Below are positions 36,659-45,080 of a stretch of DNA of 64,000 bases, piece by piece. The notes under the pieces were generated by a model. The model made no database searches, had not been told where the DNA came from, and saw only the letters and a list, made by a program, of their open reading frames with translations. Source of the stretch: Polyangium mundeleinium (lineage in GTDB: Bacteria; Myxococcota_A; Polyangia; Polyangiales; Polyangiaceae); the NCBI RefSeq assembly GCF_028369105.1, contig NZ_JAQNDO010000001.1, positions 6,852,501 to 6,916,500 of the forward strand, written 5' to 3'. A program made the translations under genes and the position numbers. Within the stretch, counting starts at the first letter, position 1. Every line of letters begins with the position of its first letter.

Positions 36659-36922
36659 GCGCCGGGGCGCCGCCCCGGACCCCGCGGGGGGCTGTCCGCC
36701 CCCTCGACCCCGGACCAGGGCACGGCCCTGGACCGAGGGTTGAAAAACTGCGCTCCGCGCAGTTTTTCAAACAGGCCCACGAAGACCCCGGGTTGCCAGC
36801 CGAACCCGCAGCGCGGCTGTCTCGGCGGGCAACGTCGTTGCTGGTCTTGACCCGGGCCTGTTCGAGGAACTGCGCATCGCGCAGTTCCTCGAGCTTGGGT
36901 CCAGCCCCTGGCGGAACAGCAG
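36659..36922. repeat. dispersed palindromic element, copy B (inverted)
   Basis: Reverse orientation relative to copy A. Its two hairpins have perfect stems, TTGAAAAACTGCGC-TCC- (36749 on) and TTCGAGGAACTGCGC-ATC- (36869 on). The core ACTGCGC/GCGCAGT is the same as in the other copies but the outer stem bases differ, and they differ in matched pairs. It ends at CAGCCCCTGG, lacking the distal arm present in copies A and D. Confidence 0.82.
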
Positions 36923-37073
36923 GCTACGACGGGCTGAGTGACCTCCACGCCCGCGAGCATGCGCGCCGCGGAGGCGTCCCGCCACGACGGGGTTCATGCA
37001 GGGGATACCGTCTCGCGAGTCCCGGGTCGGGCGTGGCGCCGATGCGGGTCGCGCCTTGCCGCGACGGTCCCCG

Positions 37074-37982
37074 TCACGCGTACTTTTTGCCGCGCCTTCT
37101 ACCTATCTTTAGAAATTCGATTAGCACCTTGAGCTTGGGGGCGAGGTTCAGCCGGCTCGGGTAGTAGAGGAAATAGCCCGGGATGTGCGGGCAATACCCA
37201 TCGAGCACCCGCACGAGTCGCTTCTCGGACACGAGCCCGCTCACCATGTCTTCGAAGACGTAGGCGAGTCCGACGCCCTCGACGGCGGCGTCTACCAATA
37301 CCGATCCGTCGTTGGTCACGACGCGGCCGTCGACGACCAGCTCGAACTCCTTGTCGCCCTCGACGAACTTCCACCGGGCGACTGCGCCCGTCGACATGCG
37401 CAGACCAATGCACTCGTGCCCGTGAAGCTCGCGCGGATGCGTGGGCTTGCCTCGGCGCGCGAAGTAGTCCGGTGAGCCGACGACCACGAGGCGCTGGTCC
37501 GGGCTAACGCGAACAGCGATCATCTCGCGATCGAGGCTGTGGCCGAGGCGAATCCCCGCGTCGAAGCCTTCGACTACGATGTTCGACAGCGCCTCCTGGA
37601 GACAGATGTCGATTCGGATGTCGGGGTACGCGGCGAGAAAGGCCGCGAGCTTCGGCTTGATGACGTCGTTGTAGCCGGTTCGGAGCATCGTCAGGCGCAA
37701 CAGACCCGATGGGCGTCCGTTCATGGCCATGAGCGACTCGAACGCGGCGTCGATGCCGTCGAATGCAGGCCTGAGCTGCCCGATGAAGTGCTCACCGGCC
37801 TCGGTCAAACCGACGTTGCGTGTGGTTCGTTGAACCAGGCGCACACCGACGCGCTCTTCGAGGGCGCGAACGATCTGACTAACGGCAGATGGCGTCACCC
37901 CCAGCTCGGCGGCCGCCGCCCGGAAGCTCCGCTTTTCGGCCACGCAGAGGAGGGCCCGAAGCCCGGATAGGTCGTCACGCAT
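37074..37982 (-). CDS. LysR-family transcriptional regulator
   Basis: A 302-residue regulator with an N-terminal winged helix-turn-helix (ALLCVAEKRSFRAAAAELGVTPSAVSQIVRALEERVGVRL) and a LysR substrate domain starting near residue 90 (GLLRLTMLRTGYNDVIKPKL, NIVVEGFDAGIRLG, IAVRVSPDQRLVVVGSPDYF). It is divergent from the SnoaL-like and SDR genes, the usual arrangement for control of a target operon. The inverted repeat at 37986-37998 next to its start is the likely site. Its coding has somewhat more mixed codon use than neighbours, which fits an acquired module. Confidence 0.92.
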   Translation of the reverse strand: MRDDLSGLRALLCVAEKRSFRAAAAELGVTPSAVSQIVRALEERVGVRLVQRTTRNVGLTEAGEHFIGQLRPAFDGIDAAFESLMAMNGRPSGLLRLTMLRTGYNDVIKPKLAAFLAAYPDIRIDICLQEALSNIVVEGFDAGIRLGHSLDREMIAVRVSPDQRLVVVGSPDYFARRGKPTHPRELHGHECIGLRMSTGAVARWKFVEGDKEFELVVDGRVVTNDGSVLVDAAVEGVGLAYVFEDMVSGLVSEKRLVRVLDGYCPHIPGYFLYYPSRLNLAPKLKVLIEFLKIGRRRGKKYA

Positions 37983-37985
37983 TGT

Positions 37986-37998
37986 TTAGCCTGGCTAA
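37986..37998. promoter_or_regulatory. LysR-type inverted repeat
   Basis: TTAGCC-T-GGCTAA is a perfect inverted repeat with the T-to-A spacing of LysR boxes. It lies four bases upstream of the lysR start and about 85 bases before the divergent SnoaL-like gene, in AT-rich DNA. Confidence 0.5.
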
Positions 37999-38082
37999 CT
38001 ATAGCATGCACGATTCCGCGCGTTCTCTTTTTTGTTTGGCGAGCTAGTGTCTCTGAAGCGAACAACGCAGAGGAGAACACTC

Positions 38083-38412
38083 ATGACGCCCGCACTCCCC
38101 AAACCCATAGCCGCCTATGTCGAGGCAAACGCACAACTCGATGTGGACGGCATGCTGAAGCCTTTTGCCGCCGATGCGGTCCTCTCGGACAACGGAAAAC
38201 GTCACGAGGGCCACGCAGAGCTGCGAACCTTGTTTGAAGACGAGGTGATCGCCGTCAAGGCGATCTTCACGCCGGATGCCGTTCGCCACGAGGACGGTCA
38301 GGTCGTGGTCGAAGGTCTTGCCCATGGCGACTTCAAGGGCAGCCCGATCCGCTTCACCTATCGCTTCACGCTCGAAAACGACGCCATCAAAGCACTGAGG
38401 ATCACGATATGA
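38083..38412 (+). CDS. SnoaL-like nuclear-transport-factor-2 fold protein
   Basis: A 109-residue single-domain protein with the pattern of small SnoaL/NTF2-like proteins: PIAAYVEANAQLDVDGMLKPFAADAVLSD, HEGHAELRTLFEDEV, and a beta-rich end (VVVEGLAHGDFKGSPIRFTYRFTLE). AGGAG lies eight bases upstream of the ATG at 38083. It overlaps the SDR start by four bases. The pair is a frequent bacterial module for modifying small hydrophobic compounds, with substrate unknown. Confidence 0.85.
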   Translation: MTPALPKPIAAYVEANAQLDVDGMLKPFAADAVLSDNGKRHEGHAELRTLFEDEVIAVKAIFTPDAVRHEDGQVVVEGLAHGDFKGSPIRFTYRFTLENDAIKALRITI

Positions 38413-39197
38413 ACATCAAAGCGAATCCCGCGGAGTTCGCTGGAAAACGTGTGCTCGTCAGCGGCGGCAGCAAGGGTCTGGGCCGCGCCACCGTCGACCG
38501 CTTCCTGGCCGGGGGCGCCCGGGTTATCACTGCAGCCCGCGGAACCCTGGAGCCCATCGACGGCGTCGAGTTCGTCCGCGCGGATCTGACGACGGCCGAA
38601 GGCGGCGAGACCCTGGCCAAGGCGGCGCTCGAGCGTATGGGCGGCGTCGACATCCTCGCCCACGTGATCGGTGGCTCGGCCTCGCCGGGCGGCGGCTTTC
38701 TCGCGCTGACGGACGATCACTGGCTCGCCGAACTGAACCTGAACCTCATGGCCACGGTCCGCCTTGATCGCCTCTTGGCTCCGCAGATGATGGAACGGGG
38801 TGCCGGCGCGATTGTGCATATCACCTCTATCCAATCCATCCTGCCGCTTCCCGAATCGACCACTGCCTACGCCGCCGCAAAGGCCGCGCTCAGGACCTAC
38901 AGCAAGTCGATCTCCAAAGAGCTGGGGCCGAAGGGCGTGCGGGTCAACGCCGTCTCCCCCGGCTGGATCATGACCGAGTCGTCCGTCGACCTTCTGAAGC
39001 GTCTGCAGGCCGCCAATGGCGGCACGGTCGAGGAGGCGCGGCAAGTAGTCCTTGATGCTCTGGGCGGTATCCCGATCGGGCGTGCAGCCGAGCCCGAAGA
39101 GGTTGCCGATCTCATTGCCTACTTGGCCTCGGATCGCGCCGCCGCGATCCACGGCGCCGAGTTCATCATCGACGGCGGCACCGTCCGGACCGTCTGA
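38409..39197 (+). CDS. short-chain dehydrogenase/reductase
   Basis: A 262-residue classical SDR with the cofactor motif SGGSKGLGRA, catalytic Ser in ITSIQS, YAAAK and the C-terminal IDGGTVRTV. The Arg/Thr pattern after the nucleotide-binding strand (TAARG) suggests NADP(H) preference. Cytoplasmic. It is translated coupled with the SnoaL-like gene through ATGA and probably regulated by the divergent LysR gene. Confidence 0.92.
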   Translation: MNIKANPAEFAGKRVLVSGGSKGLGRATVDRFLAGGARVITAARGTLEPIDGVEFVRADLTTAEGGETLAKAALERMGGVDILAHVIGGSASPGGGFLALTDDHWLAELNLNLMATVRLDRLLAPQMMERGAGAIVHITSIQSILPLPESTTAYAAAKAALRTYSKSISKELGPKGVRVNAVSPGWIMTESSVDLLKRLQAANGGTVEEARQVVLDALGGIPIGRAAEPEEVADLIAYLASDRAAAIHGAEFIIDGGTVRTV

Positions 39198-39269
39198 CGT
39201 GGGCGTCTGCGCCGGGACGCTGTACCGGTGGTGGCATGATAGGCTGCACGGCCTTCTGGTGAAGGACGA

Positions 39270-39650
39270 GTGATCCCGCTCTTGTATGTGATGATCGATG
39301 AAGCGGGCGGGAGCGGGCTCATCTGTCCGATCAACGTCTACAAGGCGTCAGACGCGTTCCGTAAGTACCTCGACCGCGCGGGGCTGACGCGCCCGGACCT
39401 GCGCCAGCGAACGAGGATGCACATCCCGTTGACCATGCACGGCTTGCGAGCGACGGGCGCGACGTGAGCGGCGCGGTCGGGACGCTACGGGGCGATCGAG
39501 CTACGCCGGATCCTTGGCCATCAGAAGCAGGAGACCACGGACGTCTACTTCGATGAGGCCCAGCTCATGGGGCGGAACGTGGGCGAGGTCTTCCCCCCGC
39601 TGCCCGCTTCCCTCCTGAATCGTTCCGGAAAGCGTGCGAGCGGGGGGTAA
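39270..39650 (+). pseudogene. tyrosine-recombinase C-terminal remnant with internal stop
   Basis: The frame encodes the end of a phage-type integrase: EAGGSGLICP, a basic linker, LTMHGLRATGAT (box II HxLR), then a TGA stop at 39465-39467 where relatives have Trp, then ILGHQKQETTDVYFDEA with the second His and the nucleophile Tyr. Reading through the stop continues to 39650 without further interruption. The N-terminal half of the protein is missing. It lies 3' of the LysR/SnoaL/SDR module, suggesting that a mobile island once ended here. Confidence 0.75.
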
Positions 39651-39679
39651 GGTCTCGGATTTGTTGGGGGGCGGTTCCT

Positions 39680-39722
39680 GGGCGGACAGCCCCCTCCTGG
39701 GGTCTGGGGCAACGCCCCAGCT
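39680..39722. repeat. dispersed palindromic element, fragment E
   Basis: GGCGGACAGCCCCCTCCTGG and GGGGCAACGCCCCAG match, in reverse complement, the left arm of copy A/D only. The hairpin parts are absent, so it is an end fragment. Confidence 0.6.
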
Positions 39723-39798
39723 CCGCGGCTTCCCCTCGACGAGGGCCTTTGCGGTCCCTCTTGCGTTTTCCGGCTCACCGGCTGTACCGTCCGCTTTC

Positions 39799-40536
39799 AT
39801 GAGATACCTCTCCCTCGCGGCCCTCAAGGTCGCGTTCGCGGATCTGTTCGGGGAACGTCATGCGGCGCTGGTCCAGTCGGGCGCGGGCAAGACGTACGAG
39901 CCCATTCTCCTCGCGAAGAAGCAGCAGATCGACGCGCTCCCGGTCGCCCTGACGGGGGGCAAGCCGCTCGCCGAAGCGATCGCGGAGGCCGACGACATGC
40001 ACGACGGTTTCGGCGCGGCGATCTGGCACCTCACGGAGGCCTATGGCCGCTGGCCCAAGGCCCCGCCGCACGTGCGGACCGCGATCGAGCGGGTGCGGGC
40101 GGCGTTCATTCCGCAGCTCGATGATCTCCAGGCGACGTACGTGAAGGAGGTCCACGCCGCGATCGAGAACCGGAAGCGGCTCGAGTCCCTGAAGGCAGAT
40201 TTGCAGCTCATTCCCGTCGCCGATGGGCGCACGCTCCTCGATTGGGTGGAAGGGTACGTGGGGGCCGCCGAGCAAATCGGCGCGCTGCTCAGCCAGCGGG
40301 CCGACGCGGACACGGGCGCGCGGCGCGACGCCGGCCGGATCCGCACGGCGACCCTGGCAGTGCTCGGCCGCTTCCGGGGCGCGCTCGGAGACGAGATCGC
40401 CGTGAACCCGGCCCTGCCGAGGGACCTGGACGCGCAGGTCTTTGGCTTCATCGACCAGCTCGGCCAGATGCGCGCGGACGCGCTCGCGAGCAAACACGCC
40501 TCCACGGCCGAGCCCGCTCCGGAAGGCATGCCCTGA
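39799..40536 (+). CDS. hypothetical alpha-helical protein
   Basis: A 245-residue, mostly helical soluble protein with no signal or membrane segment. Phrases such as LAEAIAEADDMHDGFGAAIWHLTEAY, IENRKRLESLKADLQLIPVADG and RDLDAQVFGFIDQLGQM suggest a four-helix bundle. I do not recognise the family. The ATG at 39799 is chosen because upstream residues are low complexity. A 42/43-bp tandem array begins 17 bases after its stop. Confidence 0.65.
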   Translation: MRYLSLAALKVAFADLFGERHAALVQSGAGKTYEPILLAKKQQIDALPVALTGGKPLAEAIAEADDMHDGFGAAIWHLTEAYGRWPKAPPHVRTAIERVRAAFIPQLDDLQATYVKEVHAAIENRKRLESLKADLQLIPVADGRTLLDWVEGYVGAAEQIGALLSQRADADTGARRDAGRIRTATLAVLGRFRGALGDEIAVNPALPRDLDAQVFGFIDQLGQMRADALASKHASTAEPAPEGMP

Positions 40537-40552
40537 CGATCCCCGCCGGGTC

Positions 40553-40850
40553 CGAGCGATCGCACAGCGGAGAGATGACGATGACCTCCGGGGCCGATCG
40601 ATCGGACATCGGGGAGCATGGCGACCACCCCCGCGTGCGATCGATCGGGCGTCGGGGTGGTCGCCGTCATGGCGCATGTACGATCGCTCGCACGTCGGGA
40701 GGGATGAGATCACACCGGCGTGCGAGCGGTGGGACGCGGGGAGGATGGCGTTCAGGACCGATGCCCGATCGAGCGTGCTTCGGAGGGAAGGTCATCCTGT
40801 GGGTGTGCGAGCGCTCGGGAGGCGGGGTGATCCGGACGTGGTTTTTGGCT
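40553..40850. repeat. 42/43-bp tandem array, seven units
   Basis: Units start at CGA(T/G)CGATCGG-type palindromes at 40553, 40595, 40638, 40681, 40723, 40766 and 40808, with spacings 42, 43, 43, 42, 43, 42. Each unit has a small palindrome (CGATCGATCGG or CGAGCGCTCGG) followed by a G-rich segment. The mean period of 42.5 bp is close to four turns of B-DNA. The palindrome of the last unit (CGAGCGCTCGG) also occurs in the array at 18286-18520. Confidence 0.8.
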
Positions 40851-40858
40851 TGGTCGTC

Positions 40859-41090
40859 GCGCCGGGGCGCTGCCCCGGACCCCGCGGGGGCTATCCGCCC
40901 AAAGGCCCGGACCAGGCACGGCCTGGACCGAAGGTGGAAGAACTGCGCGATGCGCAGTTCTTCCAACGGGCCCGTGGCAAGACCATCGAGGTGGGTTCCA
41001 AGCTGGCAACGGGCACACTGCCCGTTGAGCCCGCAGCGCCGCAGTCGCTGCTGGCAGGATCGTTTGCGGTCTTGTGCTCCGCGGCCCCCA
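40859..41090. repeat. dispersed palindromic element, copy C
   Basis: Same orientation as copy B. The hairpin GTGGAAGAACTGCGC-GAT-GCGCAGTTCTTCCA (from 40936) again keeps the core and changes the outer stem in paired fashion. The far part is more diverged than in copies A and D. It lies directly after the 42/43-bp array. Confidence 0.78.
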
Positions 41091-41218
41091 TAAGGTTGAC
41101 CCGAGCAGCAACACGCCCCACCGCAATGATTGATCCGCCAGCAGGCGCGTGATAGACGCCACAGCGTCAACGGGCTGACGTGTGTCTCGTCTGGCCGTGC
41201 AACCTTCTGGTGAACCTG

Positions 41219-42052
41219 ATGAAAACGACCATCTCGACGCGGAGGAGCGGCCTCCTCGGGCCGCTGTTCCTTTTGCTCGCGTGTGCAGGGCAGCTCGGCT
41301 GTGGAGCGCTGATCGCCGCCGTGACGGACTCCAATGGCGCGGATACGGACGAGGGCAAGGCGTGGCGCGCAGACTTCGCGAAGAAGTACAATGCCACCGT
41401 CGAGGCGTCGAAGAAGGACTTCGACTCGATGGAGGCGTACTTCAATGCCCTCGTCGAGGCGCAGGCCTGCTCCGATGCCAGCCACGGGACCCTGGAGGAA
41501 GGGTGGACCGTCGACACGGTCGAGGGGCCGATAAAGGTCGAGGAGGCCGAGCGGAACTGCGGGAAGATGCGGGACGCCATCCGCAAGAAGGGATCGACCG
41601 AGCAGGCATGTGGATATGCCTCGCTCTACGTGCGCGCCGGCGAGCAGCACCCCGGGACGGAGTGGACCACGACCATCATGCCCCTCCGGAACATCGGCAG
41701 CATGTCCGCGCAGAGATTCGACGGCGCCCGCCAGATCGTGCCCTGTGACCGCATGCCCGCGAAGGGCAACAAGCCAGCTCCCATCTGGAAAAAGGAGCAC
41801 GTCGAAAAGGCCGAGTGGATCTGCGAGAAGGGCTCGGTCATCGTGTACGATTCGACCGATTGGGAGATCGAGACGACCACGCAGGACAACGAACAGTATC
41901 TCGTCCGTCACCTCGACGGCGTCTGCTGGTATCCAAAAGCGCCGGTCGGCGAGGAGTTCGACGTGCCCCCGCCCTGCCGAGACGACGGGACCCCGCCAAA
42001 CGACGAGACATTTAGCTGTCTCACGAAGGCGGGGAAGCTCGTCGTCAAGTGA
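41219..42052 (+). CDS. hypothetical lipoprotein
   Basis: A 277-residue protein with a signal ending CAGQLGC and a mature part rich in charged residues and cysteines (EAQACSDASHG, AERNCGKMRD, STEQACGYASLYVRAG, EWICEKG, DGVCWYPK). Eight or so cysteines suggest disulfides outside the cytoplasm. I do not recognise the fold. The ATG at 41219 begins the signal. Its stop is directly followed by the convergent stop of the lipase-like gene. Confidence 0.7.
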   Translation: MKTTISTRRSGLLGPLFLLLACAGQLGCGALIAAVTDSNGADTDEGKAWRADFAKKYNATVEASKKDFDSMEAYFNALVEAQACSDASHGTLEEGWTVDTVEGPIKVEEAERNCGKMRDAIRKKGSTEQACGYASLYVRAGEQHPGTEWTTTIMPLRNIGSMSAQRFDGARQIVPCDRMPAKGNKPAPIWKKEHVEKAEWICEKGSVIVYDSTDWEIETTTQDNEQYLVRHLDGVCWYPKAPVGEEFDVPPPCRDDGTPPNDETFSCLTKAGKLVVK

Positions 42053-43987
42053 TCACTTCGTAAAGTCGCAGTTCCCGCCCGCGCAGCCTTCGGGCACGGT
42101 GATCTTCGGCGCGCCGGCCCAGACCGATTTCAGGTACGCCGTGATCTGCTGGCGCGCCGCGTCCCCGGCCGGGCCGCCCGTCGCGGCAAAGCCGTGGATG
42201 TCATACGCATCCTTGTCCGCCGTCCTGTATTGCGTGAGGCCGCTCTTGCCGACGATCTCGGAGGCCGTCTCGACGCCGAGGATCGGGCTCAAGACCGCGC
42301 CGACCTGGCCCGCGCCGACCGCGACCGAAAGCAAGGCGGTGCCCTCGTTCGGCAAGATCGGGTCGCCCATGCTCTCCTGAATCAAGTACGCCGTCGGCTC
42401 TTCGGGCATGCGGTCCGCCCAGCTCGATCCGTCGACCTCGTCCCAGTTCGATTGGCTGAGCGCGAGCGCAAACCCGACGTCGAGGTCGCCGCCGTACGTC
42501 GTGCGCAGGAGGCCTCGGACCGTGGAGTACACGTTCGAGCCGGGGATGAAATGGGTCCAGCCAGCGCCTGGGACGTTGAGGACGCCGTAATGCATGTCGG
42601 GGTCGACGGAAGCGTAGACGAGGCCGAGCGTGCCGCCGAGCGACCCGCCGGCCCAGACCGGGGTGCTGCTGTCGGGCTTTCGGCCGATGAGCGGGTTCGC
42701 CCCGCCGTCGAAGGTGGGGCCCGAGAGCAGCTCGCCGAGCGTCGTCTTCATCGCCGCCTGCACGGCCGCGCCGTCGGCGATGGCCTGCATGAGCCGCGCC
42801 GTGGAGCGGTGCGTGGCCTCGGCCATACGCGTCATCCCGACGAACGTCTCGATGACGTCGTCGCCGGTCCAGCCGTCGAAGCGAATGCCGACCTTGCCCG
42901 TGCCATTCAGGCCGAGCTCCTGGTCGAACGAGCTGTCGTCGACGTCGCCGCCCATGCCGTGGCCGAACATGACGAACCGGTAATTGCCCGTGCCGGCCGG
43001 GACCATGACGCGGAAGGGCGCCTCGTGCGTGCCCTTGGCGACGACATTGCCGGCCTCGTCGACCAAAAGATCACGGTCGTCTTCGAGGAACGACGGGAGC
43101 CCGACGAGCCGGCCCCGCACGACGGCCGCGACGGCCGCATTCGGATCCCACGAAACGGAGTCGATTTCGATGGTGACCTTGCCCTGGGAGACGGCCTCGA
43201 TGGCGCCCTTGCGCATGGCCGTGAGGCGCTTCGTAGCGTCGTCGCCGGAGCGGGTCGTGAAATCGAAGACACGAAGGACACGCGCCGGATCGATGCCCGC
43301 CTCCGCGAGGAGTTTCCGGGTGGGCGCGTGGTAGGCGCGGAGGTCGGCCTCGGCCTGCGAGGTCGGGGTGGCGAGGCCAAGCGCGACGCGGGTTTGGTGC
43401 GTCGGCGCAATGGCGGCGCCGTCCTCCATTTTGAGGTCGTCGAGGACGACGGCCACGTAATCGGCGCCGGGTTCGAGCGGGCGCAAGGGGTAGCCGAGGA
43501 GGAGCGTCTCGGTGGCCGGATCCTCGCCCGGAATCGTGGAGAGGCGCACGGGGACGGCTTCGCCGCGGCGCGCATGGTCGTGCTGCGCGAGGAGGAGGCG
43601 GACGGGTCCCTCGGTGGGGGAGGCCGCGGCGGGCACAGCGACGGGGCCGGCAAACCCCACGGCGAGCGGAGTTACGCGGGAAAAGCCGTCAGCAAGGGCG
43701 AGGGAGCGAGGATCGTCGTCGACAGGGAGGCTCTCGGCCTCGACGTGGAGGCGGACGCCCGTAGCCGTGGAGGCGTCCTTGGCGAGGTGGGCGCTGGAGG
43801 GCCAGGGCAAGAGGCACCGAAGCTCGTCCGGGTCGCCACACGGGGCCGTGAGAGGCGCACGGGCCCCCTCAGCGCGGTCAGGCGCGGTGAAGACGGGCGT
43901 CTCCTCATCCCCGCCGCAACCGGCGAGAGCGAGGGCGAAGGCGAAGAAAAAGCGCGGCGCGCGGGCGCCAAGGGAATGGATGGGCAT
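42053..43987 (-). CDS. alpha/beta-hydrolase lipoprotein (lipase-like)
   Basis: A 644-residue lipoprotein (LALAGCGG). The N-terminal 300 residues (LRCLLPWPSSAHLAKDASTATG, RLLLAQHDHARRGE) resemble the beta-sandwich that precedes bacterial virulence-type lipases. The hydrolase domain shows FVMFGHGMGGD as the oxyanion/His-Gly region and GGSLGGTLGLVYA as the nucleophile elbow (G-x-S-x-G). Asp and His of the triad are likely DPILPNEG and the segment YDIHGFAA. It would hydrolyse esters at the cell surface. C-terminal CAGGNC suggests a disulfide. Confidence 0.75.
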   Translation of the reverse strand: MPIHSLGARAPRFFFAFALALAGCGGDEETPVFTAPDRAEGARAPLTAPCGDPDELRCLLPWPSSAHLAKDASTATGVRLHVEAESLPVDDDPRSLALADGFSRVTPLAVGFAGPVAVPAAASPTEGPVRLLLAQHDHARRGEAVPVRLSTIPGEDPATETLLLGYPLRPLEPGADYVAVVLDDLKMEDGAAIAPTHQTRVALGLATPTSQAEADLRAYHAPTRKLLAEAGIDPARVLRVFDFTTRSGDDATKRLTAMRKGAIEAVSQGKVTIEIDSVSWDPNAAVAAVVRGRLVGLPSFLEDDRDLLVDEAGNVVAKGTHEAPFRVMVPAGTGNYRFVMFGHGMGGDVDDSSFDQELGLNGTGKVGIRFDGWTGDDVIETFVGMTRMAEATHRSTARLMQAIADGAAVQAAMKTTLGELLSGPTFDGGANPLIGRKPDSSTPVWAGGSLGGTLGLVYASVDPDMHYGVLNVPGAGWTHFIPGSNVYSTVRGLLRTTYGGDLDVGFALALSQSNWDEVDGSSWADRMPEEPTAYLIQESMGDPILPNEGTALLSVAVGAGQVGAVLSPILGVETASEIVGKSGLTQYRTADKDAYDIHGFAATGGPAGDAARQQITAYLKSVWAGAPKITVPEGCAGGNCDFTK

Positions 43988-44059
43988 GGCGAGACCACCC
44001 TAACGGAGCGGTCAAGCCGAAGACAACAGGTGGATTTTCGCAGCGGGAGCGGCGCAGAG

Positions 44060-44366
44060 CTGGGGCGTTGCCCCAGGCCCCAGGAGGGGGCTATCCGCCC
44101 CCTCCACCCCGGACCAGCCAGGGGCTGGACCCAAGCTCGATGAACTGCGCTCCGCGCAGTTCATCGAACAGGCCCGGTCAAGACCGGCAGCGACCCTGCC
44201 CACCAAGACAGCCGCGCGGCTGGTTCGGCTGGCGACCCGGCTTCTTCATCGGCCCGTTTGAAAAACTGCGCGGAGCGCAGTTTTTCAACCCCCGGTCCAG
44301 GCCGTGCCTGGTCCGGGTCGAGGGGCGGACAGCCCCCGCGGGGTCCGGGGCAGCGCCCCGGCGCGG
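44060..44366. repeat. dispersed palindromic element, copy D
   Basis: About 307 bp, the closest match to copy A and in the same orientation: GGGGCGTTGCCCC at the left end, hairpins with cores at 44146 and 44266, GGGGCAGCGCCCC at the right end. It separates the divergent lipase-like gene from sdhC. Confidence 0.85.
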
Positions 44367-44375
44367 CGGCCTCAA

Positions 44376-45029
44376 TCAGGCGCCGGCGCGCCAGAGGGCG
44401 TAGATGGCGCCCCAGGACATGGCGAGCAGGACGACGAAGAAGGCGTAGGAGAGACGCTCGATCGTGCGGATCGACTTGCGGCTTGCGGCGAGGCCCCAGC
44501 CCATCGCGAAGGTGCCGATGCCATTTGCGAGGTGGTAGGCGACGCCGAGGGTGCCGAGGATGTAGACCACGAGCGTCGGCATGTGGTGGTGCATCTCGTG
44601 CGAGATGTCCGAGAAGGCCTCGGCGTGGCCGAGCAGCAGGCGCGGACGGAGCATCGCCAGCCAGATGTGCGCGCCGAGGAAGAAGAGCACGCCGACGGCG
44701 CTTGCGCGCTGGAGGATGTACCGGAGGTTGGCGAAGTAGCCGTAGCGCTCGTTGTTTGGGCGCATGCTCTTCAGCCGGCCGAGGCCCCACACCGTGTGAA
44801 TCACGAGGGGCAACAGGACGACGAGGAGCGTGATCCCGTGCGCGACGGGGTGCGCATGCTGGGTGACCGACGTCTGCCATGCCTCGGCGCCTTGGAAGGC
44901 CGCGAGGTTGTCCCACACGTGGTTCACGGTCCAGACGCCGAGGGGCGCCACGGCGAGGAGCGATCCGAGGCGCGAGGAGACGAACGTCCGGCGCGCGCCG
45001 CGGGAAACATCGAGGGTCTCGGCCGACAT
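44376..45029 (-). CDS. sdhC: succinate dehydrogenase cytochrome b subunit
   Basis: A 217-residue integral membrane protein with five hydrophobic helices and the layout of the Bacillus/epsilon-type diheme SdhC. Signals are SSRLGSLLAVAPLGVWTVNHVWDN, HPVAHGITLLVVLLPLVIHTVWGL, YILQRASAVGVLFFLGAHIW and HLANGIGTF. The conserved histidines in several helices are candidates for heme ligation. The catalytic subunits sdhA and sdhB are not next to it; the neighbours are a dispersed repeat and DNA polymerase IV. The gene for the soluble subunits may lie elsewhere. Confidence 0.85.
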   Translation of the reverse strand: MSAETLDVSRGARRTFVSSRLGSLLAVAPLGVWTVNHVWDNLAAFQGAEAWQTSVTQHAHPVAHGITLLVVLLPLVIHTVWGLGRLKSMRPNNERYGYFANLRYILQRASAVGVLFFLGAHIWLAMLRPRLLLGHAEAFSDISHEMHHHMPTLVVYILGTLGVAYHLANGIGTFAMGWGLAASRKSIRTIERLSYAFFVVLLAMSWGAIYALWRAGA

Positions 45030-45080
45030 GCGCTCGCCTTAGTAGCTTTGCGCGGGAATGACAAGAGGGCTTGCCGACCC

